Positions 22,801 to 33,526 of a stretch of DNA of 64,000 nucleotides are shown piece after piece. Source of the stretch: Candidula unifasciata (Eukaryota > Mollusca > Gastropoda > Stylommatophora > Geomitridae); contig CAJHNH020000837.1 in the NCBI GenBank assembly GCA_905116865.2, forward strand, positions 27,411 to 91,410, given 5' to 3'. The notes beneath the pieces are model-generated. The model made no database searches and was not told the origin of the DNA. It saw nothing but the letters and a program-made list of their open reading frames with translations. Numbering within the stretch: position 1 is the first letter of the stretch; the number at the start of each line of letters is the position of its first letter. Made by a program: the position numbers and the translations under genes.

Positions 22801-23329
22801 CCCTTCACTGGGATGGCAGAAGCAAAAAAGACGAAAATAGAAGACAGAAGATGTATGCATAAACCACAAATGGCGACTGGAACTATACAAATCAAAGCTC
22901 TCTGAAATCTTCTGGGGAAGACGGAGCATATAAAGACATGCTCTGAGTGCTGTGACCTGGCTGTTGGGTGACAAATTTCTATACTTGAAATCTGGGGCCT
23001 CAAATGAGACCCCAAATGTTGCAGTCTTTTATTGGGGGGGGGGGGGGGGGGGGGAGGAACCCTCTGTCCCTAAACAGCATGCCAGAAAGGAGAACTAATA
23101 AGGGTTTTGCTGAAATTGGATATGTTTGTCCCAAAAGCAGAGATATCACAGCCTAGCTTTCAATCATGAAACAACCTAACAAGCACAGTCTTGAGGGCAA
23201 ACACATAAAAAAGTCGAGGAGGAGATTGTGCAACAGGACAAATTACAAAGCTGCCAGTTAACAAACCCTTTACAACACCTTCAGACATGCTGAGTATATT
23301 TATAAACAAATCTGCACTCGGTGGGTAAT
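22801..23329. other. SINE D remnant (minus), poly-G, otherwise unrecognised
   Basis: A poly-G run of about 22 lies at 23033-23054. CAGAGATATCACAGCCTAGC (23138-23157) is the family-D core reversed. Confidence 0.4.
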
Positions 23330-23512
23330 GTGGTTAACATCAGACCAACTGCCTTTACTTCCCATGAATTTACCTCGTACCCATTAAGGCTGGGTCAACC
23401 TGGAAGCCAAGGTCATTTCTGAAAAAAAAAAAGTCCGGCTCCATCAGGACTTGAACCCATAACCTTTGGATCCGGAGGTGAGCGTCAAGCCACTACGACA
23501 CAGTGGCAGTTA
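23330..23512 (-). mobile_element. SINE family A copy (minus)
   Basis: The minus strand has a good tRNA-like head: TGTGTCGTAGTGGCTTGAC (box A region) and GGGTTCAAGTCC (box B). GACCTTGGCTTCCAGGTTG and CCAGCCTTAATGGGTAC follow. It abuts the EGF-like exon. Confidence 0.8.
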
Positions 23513-23534
23513 AGAAAAAACTGTTTCCATTTAC

Positions 23535-23657
23535 CTGTAAGAAAGTCAGGCTCAGCCATGGTGATGTTACAACTTCCGGTGACAGGGTCGCACAGACAGC
23601 CATCTTTGCAGACGCAGACCTCTTGACAGCCACGGCCGAAGAAGCCAGGAGGACACA
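23535..23657 (-). CDS. EGF-like domain exon, partial gene
   Basis: The minus strand has an acceptor (TTGGTCTTGAACAG) and a donor (ACAG then GTAAAT) bounding 123 nt that stay open only in phase 1. The 41 codons read CPPGFFGRGCQEVCVCKDGC, then LCDPVTGSCN and ITMAEPDFLT. The Cys spacing CPPGFFGxxC...C.C....C.CDPVTGxC is that of EGF-like repeats of the laminin/MEGF type, usually extracellular binding modules in receptors or matrix proteins. I see no second EGF exon within several kb, so this is one exon of a long-intron gene or a stranded exon. It runs opposite to the peptidase genes. Confidence 0.75.
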
Positions 23658-23659
23658 CT

Positions 23660-24010
23660 GTTCAAGACCAAGATAAAACATTCATCAGAGATTGTGTTAT
23701 GTTATCACAATCAACGTCACTGCACACTGGGCATTCTCATGCGACGCAGCAGCCACTCCAAAGCACTACCACTAATTGTTCCCATCTTGGCTTCGAAGGC
23801 AGCATAGACATGCTTCACCATACTTTACTCCCATGCCACACAATCATGTTAGTGTCAGAGATTCGTCATTATTCACTAGCCCAGTCTCATACAGTCTTGA
23901 CGATATCTGCTCTGTCCACTCATCACTGGTGAGGACACAAAGTCTGGTCTGACAAAATAAAGCAAACATTTTAAATAAAACGAACATTAACAATTCTTCC
24001 TCTATGCTCA
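23660..24010. other. Nothing recognised
   Basis: It would be intron upstream of the minus-strand EGF exon. No further exon is recognised. Confidence 0.4.
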
Positions 24011-24014
24011 TGAT

Positions 24015-24195
24015 AAAAATGGCGGCTGGCACGCTGTGTTGTGGTTTACATTTAGGTTGTGATATCTGCATCTTTTGGCACAACACATCTGATTTCAGCA
24101 TCCCTAATTGTTCACCTTTTACAGCATTCATGGGGGTCCATTCTTTCTTCCCCCAAAATAGGCTCTGGAATCCACACAGGAAGGCGTACATAGTC
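24015..24195 (+). mobile_element. SINE family D copy
   Basis: It contains GGCGGCTGGCACGCTGTGTT, GGTTGTGATATCTGCATC, CACAACACATCTGATTTC and an ending GGCTCTGGAATCCACAC. Confidence 0.6.
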
Positions 24196-24289
24196 AATTG
24201 TACAATTTATTGTCTGGCATATTTGGCCGTTTCCTGCCTGGTATATTATTGCAAAGTTTACAATGTTTCATGATTTAGAAAATATGTAT

Positions 24290-24700
24290 TGCAACAAGCA
24301 AAAGACACTGTGCCGGGGCCAGACGGAGTCTGGTATGCCCATATGAAGAGCATGAGTGATGAAGACTTGAGGGAGATGCCATTTCACTTCAACAGAACAT
24401 CGTCAGTACCCAAGAACTGGGTATACAGCTACCTAATCTCACTGACAAAACCTGGCAAAGATCATTCCAGACTTAGCGGTTTCAGGATTATCACCCTATA
24501 AAGAACTTTTGTCAAGGTGCTAGACAAGATAATTGCGAACTTAAAAACCTTGCGATACAACTTAGCCAGAAGGATGTGCACTCAGCATTAACTTTAGTCC
24601 TGAAACAAGACGAAAGTCCAGATGTGGACTCAAAACCAAAACCGATTTAGTTATGGCACTGCGTCATTTAGTTAGCGAATGCAGGTTTCTTCTCTGTCGG
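24290..24700 (+). mobile_element. Non-LTR reverse transcriptase fragment (fingers region)
   Basis: It encodes QQAKDTVPGPDGVWYAHMKS, then FHFNRTSSVPKNW and LISLTKPGKDHSRLSGFRII. PGPDG and KPGKD..GFRII/L are the conserved N-terminal RT blocks of I/R1-like non-LTR elements. A stop follows at 24499, and degraded RT reading continues (TFVKVLDKI). 5' and 3' truncated. Confidence 0.8.
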
Positions 24701-25084
24701 AAGGTCTTTAGAGATATTCAGCGTTCATGCTTTGTGCATCATTCACGGCAGATGACTAGCACTGCACGTAAAGAGACCAAGTTGGGTAACATTTAACACG
24801 TGTCATGGAGTCGTGTGTGTCGCTTCTGTTCACATATATATTATCATGTTGCAGGTTCTTCACAGAGCGTCGCTCGTATCACGGCGCACCGGAAAGCTTC
24901 TCGGTCGATCCTTTGTCAAATGTCCCGACTCGTGAACTTTCAACTTCGGGGTGTCCTTGACATCCTGAGTCTCCGGTCCTGCTGATCGTCGCCATGGCTT
25001 TTCTCCCAGGAAAATACACCCTCCATTAACGTTTTTACCAAACCCTCGAACACATTTGTAGTCGAACTTTTGAGAACAATCTAC
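24701..25084. other. Probably degraded retroelement body
   Basis: No clear reading frame; it lies between RT and 3'-end pieces. Confidence 0.3.
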
Positions 25085-25285
25085 AACAAATCATAAAAGA
25101 ATGCAAACAGCAGAGAATGGAGTGGGAGGTTACAACGAAATTCATAATCTACTTAAATCACCCCTAATTACTGGCAGTTACTGGTGCCATCGGAATTGGA
25201 ACTCTTCACTTGCTGCTGAAGATGTGGACAGAGCGCTTATGGGAGTGTCCCGAGCGCTGTGATGTCGATTCTTAATTCAATTTTT
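25085..25285 (+). mobile_element. RNase H retroelement 3' terminus
   Basis: It contains ACTGGTGCCATCGGAATTGG, GCTGCTGAAGATGTGGACAG and CTGTGATGTCGATTCTTAA. The same terminus is at 3850-3955 and 30655-30770. Confidence 0.65.
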
Positions 25286-25309
25286 AACATTTAATTACTA
25301 GCAGGGGTA

Positions 25310-25580
25310 CCAAATTGCAGTGGTTGGGACATATAGAGAGAATGACAAATAAAAGAAAAACAAAAACTGAATACACTCAAGACTTGTATAGGAGTAGACC
25401 ACGAGGCGGACCAAGAAGACCACGGAGAGATAATGTCCAGATAGACCTGCAGACATTTGTATTCATCAACTGGAAAGAGAGGGCCAACCAGAGAGACGAG
25501 GGGAGGGGGTTGATATCTGTAGCAATGAACCTCCAGGGCCCGAAATGCTGATGAAGAAGAAAAAGAAGAAGAAGAAGATG
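25310..25580 (+). mobile_element. Non-LTR element C-terminus with GAA tail
   Basis: It encodes LQWLGHIERMTNKRKTK and RSRPRGGPRRPRRDNVQID, ending LQGPKC stop, followed by a GAAGAA tail (25555-25577). The LGHIERM ... GRPRxRW-type tail is the standard C-terminus of RTE/CR1-like polyproteins. 5' truncated, as is usual after incomplete reverse transcription. Confidence 0.8.
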
Positions 25581-26300
25581 GTTGAAGTATTTCAGTGTTC
25601 TAGAAACGATAGTGCTAACGAGCCAATCCCCTCCAATATTCACATCCTGTTGAGTAATCATGGTATTACTAGAACATTCAGCTTGCTATCAAAATAGTTC
25701 GTGACGTAACAAAAACGTCTGAACAGAGGGCCGACACACAGAAAACACAGGAGTGCAGACTGAGCTCCCTACATATTTCCAGTAGTTGGGGCTCAGTCGC
25801 TCAAGTGCACAACAATAATAATGAATTTCTAATACTTAAAAAAGGAAAATTATCAACGTTTTTTTTTTTTTGGGGGGGGGGGGGGCAGATGGCGGGCATT
25901 TTCTTAACCGGAAAGGATGAGGGGGACATATTCTAAACGAGAAAGGATGAGGGGGGCACATGTGAAACATACTAAAAATTGCCGACGATACTGCGTTGTA
26001 CATCTGTAGCATTCTGAGAAAAAGAGGGGGGGGGGGGGGGGCTACTTGACGCAATATTAAAGTACTTCTCTATTTTGGATGTACTTCTACAATAAACATT
26101 TCATCGGGAATATCGTCTGTGACATTTGTAATGTGAGCTTCGTCTGCGACAGAGTGGCCATCTGGCGGAAAGTCCTGTTCTTATGTCCAAGGCTATTTTT
26201 GGAACTTTGCCTGTCTTGTTGTGCCTTAACCTTCATGAGATGTATACTACGTTTGAATCTTGTATCGGGTTGTAAGTAGTTGTATTCTTTTCTCTGTTGC
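25581..26300. other. Poly-T/poly-G runs, otherwise unrecognised
   Basis: T12 then G13 at about 25859-25884; another G run at 26028-26041. No gene is seen. Confidence 0.4.
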
Positions 26301-26302
26301 AG

Positions 26303-26380
26303 GTCTGTCAAGTGTCGTTTACACCATAGCAGCAGCAGCAGTGGTAGCAGTAGTAGTAGTTGTTGTTGTTGTAGTTGTGT

Positions 26381-26414
<34 letters not shown>

Positions 26415-26440
26415 TGTTGTTGTTGTTGTTGTGTCGGCTC
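26303..26440 (+). other. Trinucleotide GTA/GTT tract behind a splice acceptor (possible TM exon)
   Basis: After TTTTCTCTGTTGCAG the sequence is open in phase 1 and reads GLSSVVYTIAAAAVVAVVVV, followed by more Val. This resembles the transmembrane segment of receptors that follow EGF repeats. The Val run is simply a (GTA)n(GTT)n microsatellite, and a SINE begins at 26440. Either a decayed transmembrane exon expanded by slippage, or chance. Confidence 0.3.
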
Positions 26441-26630
26441 TGTGGCTAAGTCGATACGAACGCTTCGTAATGCTGGGGTGCCGGGTTCGATCCCAGCTGC
26501 GGGCTATGCGCCTTGCGTTGGTTTTGACAGTGGTATCAGAGAGCCGATCGTCCAGAAGCCATGGCAAACTACTGGAGGTAAATTTGCCTAGAGAAACCAC
26601 ACAACAACAAACAGGGGCTGAAAACCCGAG
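26440..26630 (+). mobile_element. SINE family V copy (tRNA-derived)
   Basis: The tRNA-like head has GGCTCTGTGGCTAAGTCG (box A region) and GCCGGGTTCGATCCCAGC (box B). Then come GCGCCTTGCGTTGGTTTTGA, GAAGCCATGGCAAACTAC and AAATTTGCCTAGAGAAACC. It is closely matched at 49855-50090, partly at 44395-44450, and weakly at 30780-30920. Confidence 0.85.
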
Positions 26631-26824
26631 TCCAAGTGGTGTTTGGATACTTCTCATCAAGCATAGCTAAAGCCATGGTTCTCTGTTGTGTCTCCGTCTG
26701 GGCATCTTTTGAAGTGATCCCTGGTACCTTTAAATAGGTCTATTTATGTGATTTAAACATATAACGTATACACATTAATATTATGTCTACCACAGAGTTA
26801 TGGGATGGTTACTATGTTGACTGG

Positions 26825-27015
26825 GAGCTCAGTGGCATAGTGGCTGGACGCTCGTCTGTCCGCTCAAATGTCTAGGGTTCAGATCCACACCTAGACCAAG
26901 GCCGTCTCGAGATTAAGGCGTATGTTTATAAATAACTTTGACTCCCAGACGGACCCAGACTTTGATGGTAATTTTAGTGGGTGACCTCATCTGTTTGGAT
27001 CCCTGCTTGCCACTT
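26825..27015 (+). mobile_element. tRNA-derived SINE, separate family
   Basis: The head is GAGCTCAGTGGCATAGTGG (box A region) and TAGGGTTCAGATCCACACC (box B), followed by AATAACTTTGACTCCCAGAC. Only one clear copy is in the window. Confidence 0.6.
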
Positions 27016-27294
27016 GTGTGAACGTCTTTGCATTTTTCCCCCTCTCGCATTTATAATTCTTCAATGAGCTTCGTTTTCACTGTACTAGCACAGAAATGCT
27101 CACACACACACACACGAAGTGTGCTAAACTGGTACTGTTTATACATGGTTTTATAATTTTATTTAAAAAACAACCAACACCTCGAGACAGGTCAGGTCCG
27201 TTAGACCAAAAGGAGAAGGTCGCGACTCTTGACTGATAGGCATGTGTTCGCTATGCCAGTGTTCTTCAACAGGGTGGAGGGGGTTGGGGGGGGG

Positions 27295-27485
27295 GGGGCT
27301 GAATGGTCTCCAGGCATGGCATCTGCTTCAAGTGCTGAAGATCCGGGGTTCAGGGCCCGGTAAAAGCTGAGAGTTTTTTCACCTGGACTTCTTTTTAGTA
27401 ATTTCCCCTGGTCTCTGGGTAATGAGATCGGACGCCCATGTATATTGCTGCACACGTACACAGTTCCTTGGCAGTTGGGGCAAAA
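27295..27485 (+). mobile_element. SINE family C copy (plus)
   Basis: It runs GAATGGTCTCCAGGCATGGC, CCGGGGTTCAGGGCCCGG (box B-like), TTTTTTCACCTGGACTTC, AATTTCCCCTGGTCTCTGGG and CTTGGCAGTTGGGG. The same family lies at 49318 (plus) and 53020 (minus). Confidence 0.8.
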
Positions 27486-28990
27486 TTGTGAGTTTAAAAT
27501 CTACCAAACGTATTTAAGGATCCTCACTGGTGCTACAAAGCCTGTACACTGCTGAGCTTTTTGGACTCAAGACTTGAGTCTTGAAAAAAGAGTTAGAAAA
27601 AAAGACCGGAGCACTTATGGGTTACATGATATTGATCCGTTGATCAAAACCTCAAAACCTTGTGTTTGTTTCTGTGTTTGGTTAACTGTCATGTGGGCCG
27701 CGCGTGTAAAAATTTTGGCGAAGGTAGTTCTAGGCTGCTATCTGCTCTAGTAGAAGTTTGCCATACCATCTTGAGATGACAAAATCTCAGTCAAACGGCA
27801 GACCAACCAAGCAGACCCAGGACATCCTGTTCAGCCTCCGGAGAAGTATAATTAGAGCATCCGTAACGGCAACACCGGCCAAGTATAACCCGCAGTCTTA
27901 TGAGGACATTGCATCATCCACTCCGACCCCGGAATAACGCACTAGAAAACTGCGCATCCTAGCTGGCCCATTTCCCTGGGAAACTGGGGGAAATCACGTC
28001 TGCTATATTTATCAGCAGGATACATGTATCCTTGAATCACTCACTAACAGTCCCGCATTTTGTACCCGAGTTTTGACAAGCAAGATGTTTCCAGTGAGAC
28101 ATTATCATGCACGGCCAGGAGGATAGGGAAGAGGTCAGTCATTCTCTTGTTTACATCATCTTATCTTTTTTTATTGTTCACGTCGTCATTGACCTTATAG
28201 TAATTATAATTATACCTACTATAATCATGTTCACGATGTAGTGTATTTCTGACTTTGAACCTGACTAAAATGTAGGGCTTTGTGGGATTGGAAAGGGAAA
28301 AAAAAGAGGGTGAGGTGGGGGGGGGGGGGGGGGGTGGACGCAGCATCGACCCTTTTAAGCAACACACAGTAGTCAGTAGTACTGTGATAAGACACTTCCT
28401 GATCAGTACGGGCAATTTTTTAATGACATTTTGTGGCGAGAACTGGCACCATTTTCTCATGACAATAATTCATTGTTTTTATGTAATGTAATAAATTCAA
28501 GTAATCGTTTATGATTTTTATATAAATGTTTTTGTTTATGATTTGTCTTTTTTAAATTTAAACGGTTAAAGTGACGTTTTCCAACCCATACACGCCGTGA
28601 TTGACCATTCATTCATTTTTGCATTTAGTTCATATAAGCGACTCTCAGTTACAGGGGTGTCAGGTTGTATTGTCTTCGACAGCATGCTCTATATTACACG
28701 ATGTGACAACTTTTACTGACCCCAGAAGATCTAGAACTAACCCTAGCCCCCCCCCCCCCCACTCGCACACATACACACAGCCTCCCACCAGAGACTGCAG
28801 CCTACGTCCTGTGATTTCAGAACTGTTAACATTTTTCGGTTGTAGACCAAAAAAAAAAAAAAAAAACAACAGTGGGGAGCAAAACACTTTACAGTGCATA
28901 TTCACACAAAAATAACCAGGCCTGTATTTTTGCAGGGTTAGTATATCTGAAGATGTCATCTAAGGAAGATGTCATGTAAGGAAACAACAA
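27486..28990. other. Unrecognised sequence with homopolymers
   Basis: It contains a G run (28317-28334), a C run (28747-28760) and an A run (about 28849-28866). Short frames cross these runs. No homology or splice-framed exon is seen. Confidence 0.4.
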
Positions 28991-28999
28991 ATTGTCCTG

Positions 29000-29240
29000 C
29001 AAGTAGTAGTAGTAGTAGTTTTTCAAAAATATCTTGTTCAGCTCCCAGGGATATAATTGGGATATGTAGTGTTCATAAAGTTCTCAGTCTATATTTGTTA
29101 TTTTATACATTGTGTAATTATATACTTAAGACAAAATAAGTAATTTGTATTGTTTCACATCTTGCTGTGATTTGGGTTGTGATTAATTAGGCTAGAAATT
29201 GTTATATGAATACTGAGATAATCTTGCTAACATTAAGTCA
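29000..29240 (+). repeat. Dispersed repeat, second copy of 842-1030
   Basis: It has a (GTA)n start, TATATTTGTTATTTTATACA, TTTGGGTTGTGATTA, AGAAATTGTTATATGAATA and TGAGATAA, in the same order as at 842-1030. Confidence 0.55.
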
Positions 29241-29274
29241 ATGAAATAATGGATTTACTGTGCATTTGGCCTTC

Positions 29275-29565
29275 ATCTTCTTATTTGTGTTCACTGGCTG
29301 TAAACTCTAGTAGAAAGTTTTGGTTGTTCATCCACTTCTGAACTTTAGTCTCATTCCAGAACCTAAGTGTTGCATGCACATCCGTTTTACAGATCTGACT
29401 TATTGGTATGCAGATTATTGGTTCCTTGCCTCTCAGGCAGATGCACTCCGACCTTGAATGAGGCCCCAATTAGTCGACTTTTATGACATGCTTGTTGGGG
29501 ACGCAGTGGGTCTATTCTTGTTTCCCCCATGATCGGGTCCTGGAACCCGCACGGAGAATACTCTT
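29275..29565 (-). mobile_element. SINE family B copy (minus)
   Basis: It contains TTCTTATTTGTGTTCACTGG, TTCATCCACTTCTGAACTTT, ATCCGTTTTACAGATCTGAC and CTCTCAGGCAGATGCACTCC, ending GGGTCCTGGAACCCGCACGG. One of the best-preserved copies. Confidence 0.85.
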
Positions 29566-30370
29566 ACTATAATAGTTATTTATCCTCGTAGTTTTTATCC
29601 TGCAAGAAGAGAGGACAAGAGGGGTCACTGACCTTCCAGACTTGTAAGTCATATCCTAGATTATGGTCAGGCTGACAACTTCACTAGACTTATATATGAA
29701 GGTTATAACACACACACAGTAACAGTTCTCAGACCAACGGGGCAGATCTCAGATACCCAATTCAACCTCTTGGCTACACCAGACTGGAGTAGCCTGACAG
29801 TCTCATTGATAACTCTGTCGCTTCTTGTTCTTCCTATCGCATTTCTTATACATCTCACATCACGTGTTGTAATTTTGCGTTTATGTTTTCCTAGGACTAT
29901 CTGTGTGTGACATTGAAAGCACAAAGATGTACAAATATCGTATTTATCAGTTTATTTGTGTGTTGTTGTTGCTGTCTTCACAAAACCAAAAAGGCTAGGT
30001 GGTGTAATTCTCATTTTACAAACTTCAAGAATGCAGGGATTGTATCCAGTGTAGTTATAAGCATAATATTAAAATTGCTGTTTTACGTTTTTTGTGTGTG
30101 TGGTAATCTACAGATCATACATTGCGGTAGTCTAGTCTTCACAGAAATAACTGGTAATCTAAGTGAACAGCTGCACATAATGGATACAAACCCCCACACA
30201 GGTGGGTGTAAATAAGTGTTTGCATGTATGTGTGTGTGTTTTGTAAGCCCGGGTTACATCCTACTGTTAAGCATAAGGCTTTTTTTTATCATTTGTTATT
30301 ATTCATACTTATTTCTTCCTGTTCTCTTTTACCGCTTTGGGTGTCGAAAGAGATATAACGTTCTGCTTCA
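29566..30370. other. Nothing recognised
   Basis: Short frames on both strands show no homology I can recognise. Confidence 0.35.
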
Positions 30371-30374
30371 TGGT

Positions 30375-30600
30375 GTTTGGATCACCTCAACCATAGACAC
30401 ATCGTACTTTTGTAGAGTTTCTCTGATGTTATTTTTCCATCATGTTCTTGGTCTACCTTATGCTCTACGTTCTTCTCCTTTTTTGGTATATGCATTGTAT
30501 CTGCATCTCCATGGTTACTAATTGCTCTCATCACACACAAAAAAACCAATACTAAAGCTGGCCAGTTATGATGCTGGTTGTTCTTGGTGGAATTTATGTC
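30375..30600 (-). mobile_element. Retroelement fragment (minus), related to 9220 and 34800
   Basis: The minus strand encodes a KVDQEHDGKI segment followed by ETLQKYDVSMVEV with a frame break, matching the peptide at 34980-35090 (KIDQHQDGKIIRETLQQHNV). Confidence 0.55.
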
Positions 30601-30975
30601 TTGGGGTTTGATCTGGCCGACGCTCAACACTCAAGGGAAGGGCAAGACAGATGTACAATCAGACAGTTACTGGTGCCATCAGAATTGGAACTCTTCGTTT
30701 TGCTGCTGAAGATCGGGACGGATCGCTTATGGGGGTGTCCCAAGTGCTACGATGTCTATTCTTAATTCAACATTCCACATGTTTTGGGGGTTCTGAAGCA
30801 GTTCCAGAATTCTGAGATCCCATGTTTGATTCAGTTGTGGGCTATTTGACAGCAAACCACTTTGCATTGATTTTGACATTGGTATGGATCTGTGCTTGCT
30901 GCTAAAGATGGGGATAGAGCACTTATGGGAATCTCCCGAGATGTGATTTTTTCAGTTATTAAGTCATAACAACTG
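30600..30975 (+). mobile_element. RNase H retroelement 3' end plus old SINE V copy
   Basis: 30640-30770 carries the terminus ACTGGTGCCATCAGAATTGG ... GTGCTACGATGTCTATTCTT. 30780-30905 is a diverged family-V SINE (TTTGATTCAGTTGTGGGCTA, GCATTGATTTTGACATTGG). 30895-30975 repeats the retroelement terminus again (GCTGCTAAAGATGGGGATAG). Confidence 0.6.
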
Positions 30976-31346
30976 GTACGGAGCATCAACTGTTTAGCTG
31001 GAGTGGAAAACTACTGAACACGAAGTTACCCAATAAATCCATGAACAGCCAGCAAATGTTGGAGTTTGTTGGCAATGTCCTGTAACTTACTTTTTCTCAC
31101 TGTTCATTAAACAGATTGTTTACAGTATTTTTCCTCAACCTTTTTACCTCTGCGGTCCACCAAAACAGAGGAACTTCCTTCGTGGCCCACCCAACAGCTA
31201 ACCAAACAGAACCAAAAACAGATGTAGATTGCAAGTTAAATTTGATGACTTACAATAACATTGATCAGCTGATTGGGCATCTTTTATATTCTAGAGCTTG
31301 AGATGTTAATCCTAGAAACTGCAGTCCTGGAAGAGTAAAACTATCT

Positions 31347-32285
31347 ACCCTAACCCTTACCCTAATCCTAATACTAACCCTTACCCTAACCCTAATACTA
31401 ACCCTTACCCTAACCATAACCCTTACCCTAACCCCAACCCTTACCCTAACCCTAATACTAACCCTTACCCTAACCCTAATACTAACCCTTACCCTAACCA
31501 TAACCCTTACCCTAACCCCAACCCTTACCCTAACCCTAATACTAACTCTTACCCTAATACTAACCCTTACCCTTACCCTTACCCTAATACTAACCATTAC
31601 CCTAATACTAACCCTTACCCTAACCCTAATACTAACCATTACCCTAAACCTAATACTAACTCTTACCCTAACCCTAATACTAACCCTTACCCTAACCCTA
31701 TTACTAACTCTTACCCTAATACTAACCCTTACCCTAACCCTAATACTAACCCTTACCCTAACCCTAATACTAACTCTTACCCTAATACTAACCCTTACCC
31801 TAACCCTAATACTATCCCTTACCCTAACCCTAATACTAACCCTAACCCTAACCCTTACCCTAACCCTAATACTAACCCTTACCCTAATACTAACCCTTAC
31901 CCTAACCCTAACCCTAATACTAACCCTAATAATAACCCTAATACTTACCCTAACCCTAATACTAACCCTTACCCTAGCCCTAATACTAACCCTTACCCTA
32001 ACCCTTATACTAACCCTTACCCTAACCCTAACCCTAATACTAACCCTTACCCTAACCCTAATACTTACCCTTACCCTAACCCTAATACTTACCCTTACCC
32101 TAATACTTACCCTAACCCTAATACTTACCCTAACCCTAATACTTACCCTAACCCTAATACTAACCCTTACCCTAACCCTAATACTAACCCTTACCCTAAC
32201 CCTAATACTAACCTTTATCCTAACCCTTACCCTAATACTAACCCTTACCCTAGCCCTAACCCTAATACTAACCCTTACCCTAGCC
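31347..32285. repeat. Interstitial telomere-like array, 24-bp higher-order unit
   Basis: The plus strand is built of CCCTAA-type hexamers (C-rich strand of TTAGGG). The common higher-order unit is four hexamers: AACCCT TACCCT AACCCT AATACT, with TTAACC, CCATTA and CCCCAA variants. About 940 bp. It ends about 120 bp before the first exon of gene A. The Arg/Val-rich minus-strand frame is an artefact. Confidence 0.93.
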
Positions 32286-32403
32286 CATTATATGATGGCA
32301 GAATATTTGTATGATCCATCTGGACTTTTTTTGCAGCCTACAAGCCCACCGGTTGAAGGACACCTGTTTACACTGTAAGAAAATTTATATTTGTTTCTGC
32401 TAG

Positions 32404-33438
32404 GTTCCACACAAGACACAGACAAGCACAGACAGGAAACGGATCAGGACACAGACAAGCACAGACAGGAAACGGATCATCATGGCTACTACTGTGAGAA
32501 ACATCCAGACGACTCCGAGTTTATCCCTGTGCAGAAACTCTGTTTATATCACTTGCCTTCCGGGTACCAAAGCCCTCACCTGATTAGTTATATCCGGGCT
32601 TTTGCTAATCTCCTTGTCTCTGTTTTGGTCAACTGTGTTAGTGAAATGAGACCTGAAAAAAGTCCTGGCAGTGACAAACACTACCCGTGTCATGACATCA
32701 GGGGCAGCAAAACGAAACGAAAAGGAACTGGGTTTGTGTCTGGTGTACACATATTTCCTGATGAACATTTTCCAGAATTTACAACTTGCGAATGTGCCGA
32801 ATGTTGGCACCTCCCAATTCTAATGCGAAAAAGACAGTTTGCACACATTGCTATTCGAACAGCCACTCATCTTGTTTTCAATAAAGAAGAAGCGAGTGCA
32901 GCCACTTGCAAGATCTTTATAGACAATGATGGAGATTCAAGTGTATGTGGAAATGGTATTGAGTTTTCCAACATGCGGTACGTGACCAGTAGCGCTCACT
33001 GTGACTGGTGTATGATGACCTATGTGACCCATGACATGGGTTTTGTGGATAGGATTCAGAAACTTGTAACTTGTAAAGATAACCTGAAGGATATTTTGGT
33101 GGCAGAAAGTCTTCTCTCCATGTGTGATGATAAAAAAGGAAACAATACTGAAGTCACTCGACAAGGCCAATTGAATATCACGATATCCCACTCAAATGAA
33201 TGTGACAAACGGGTGAGCATTGTTCAGCACGAATACGTGAATGGAACAGAGGCACATAGCCATAGTCACATTGATGCTGCAGTAGCCTGCCCGGGGTCAT
33301 GTGGAGCTCCTGTCCAGGTGATTGAGGAGGACTGGCGTTTGTTTGGGTTTGAACACACCCACAGTGGACATTATGAGTCAGAAGTAAATTTCAGTAGCCA
33401 AGGAATCGGTTTTACTCCTTTCAACCACAAACACACAG
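32404..33438 (+). CDS. Gene A, exon for trypsin-fold domain A1 (Cys nucleophile)
   Basis: This 1035-nt exon is open in one frame from a TTTCTGCTAG acceptor to an ACACAG/GTATGT donor, phase 1 at both ends. The 345 residues start with a doubled 11-residue repeat, then a region ending in TCECAEC (about residues 130-136). A trypsin-like core follows: TATH (His155, codon 32868), YVTHD (Asp210, 33033), SHSNEC (altered SHPHGC), and CPGSCGAP (Cys299, 33300). It ends GFEHTHSGH. The His-Asp spacing of 55 is the same in all four domains of the window. The Cys in the GxCG position recalls chymotrypsin-fold cysteine proteases, so it may be a Cys peptidase or a binding-only pseudoenzyme. No signal peptide or ATG is in this exon, so upstream coding exons of gene A are missing from my model. 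Confidence 0.85.
32415..32480 (+). repeat. 33-bp in-frame duplication in exon A1
   Basis: Two near-identical 33-bp copies start GACACAGACAAGCACAGACA, adding an 11-residue DTDKHRQETD-x repeat before the domain. The copies differ at the last base only, so the duplication is recent. Confidence 0.9.
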
Positions 33439-33526
33439 GTATGTTGTTGAATTTACTTTATAGTATAATTATTCAGTTTGTCTCCTCATAGTAGATGCCA
33501 TAGTAACATCTGGAGTAAGACAGAGA

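Noticed and set aside
26450..26525. tRNA gene candidate
   Set aside because: Box A and B are present but no cloverleaf can be closed, and a copy with the same 3' body lies at 49855; it is a SINE head.
31265..31639. 124-residue Arg/Val/Ser repeat protein on the minus strand
   Set aside because: It is the TTAGGG-like strand of the telomere-like array translated.
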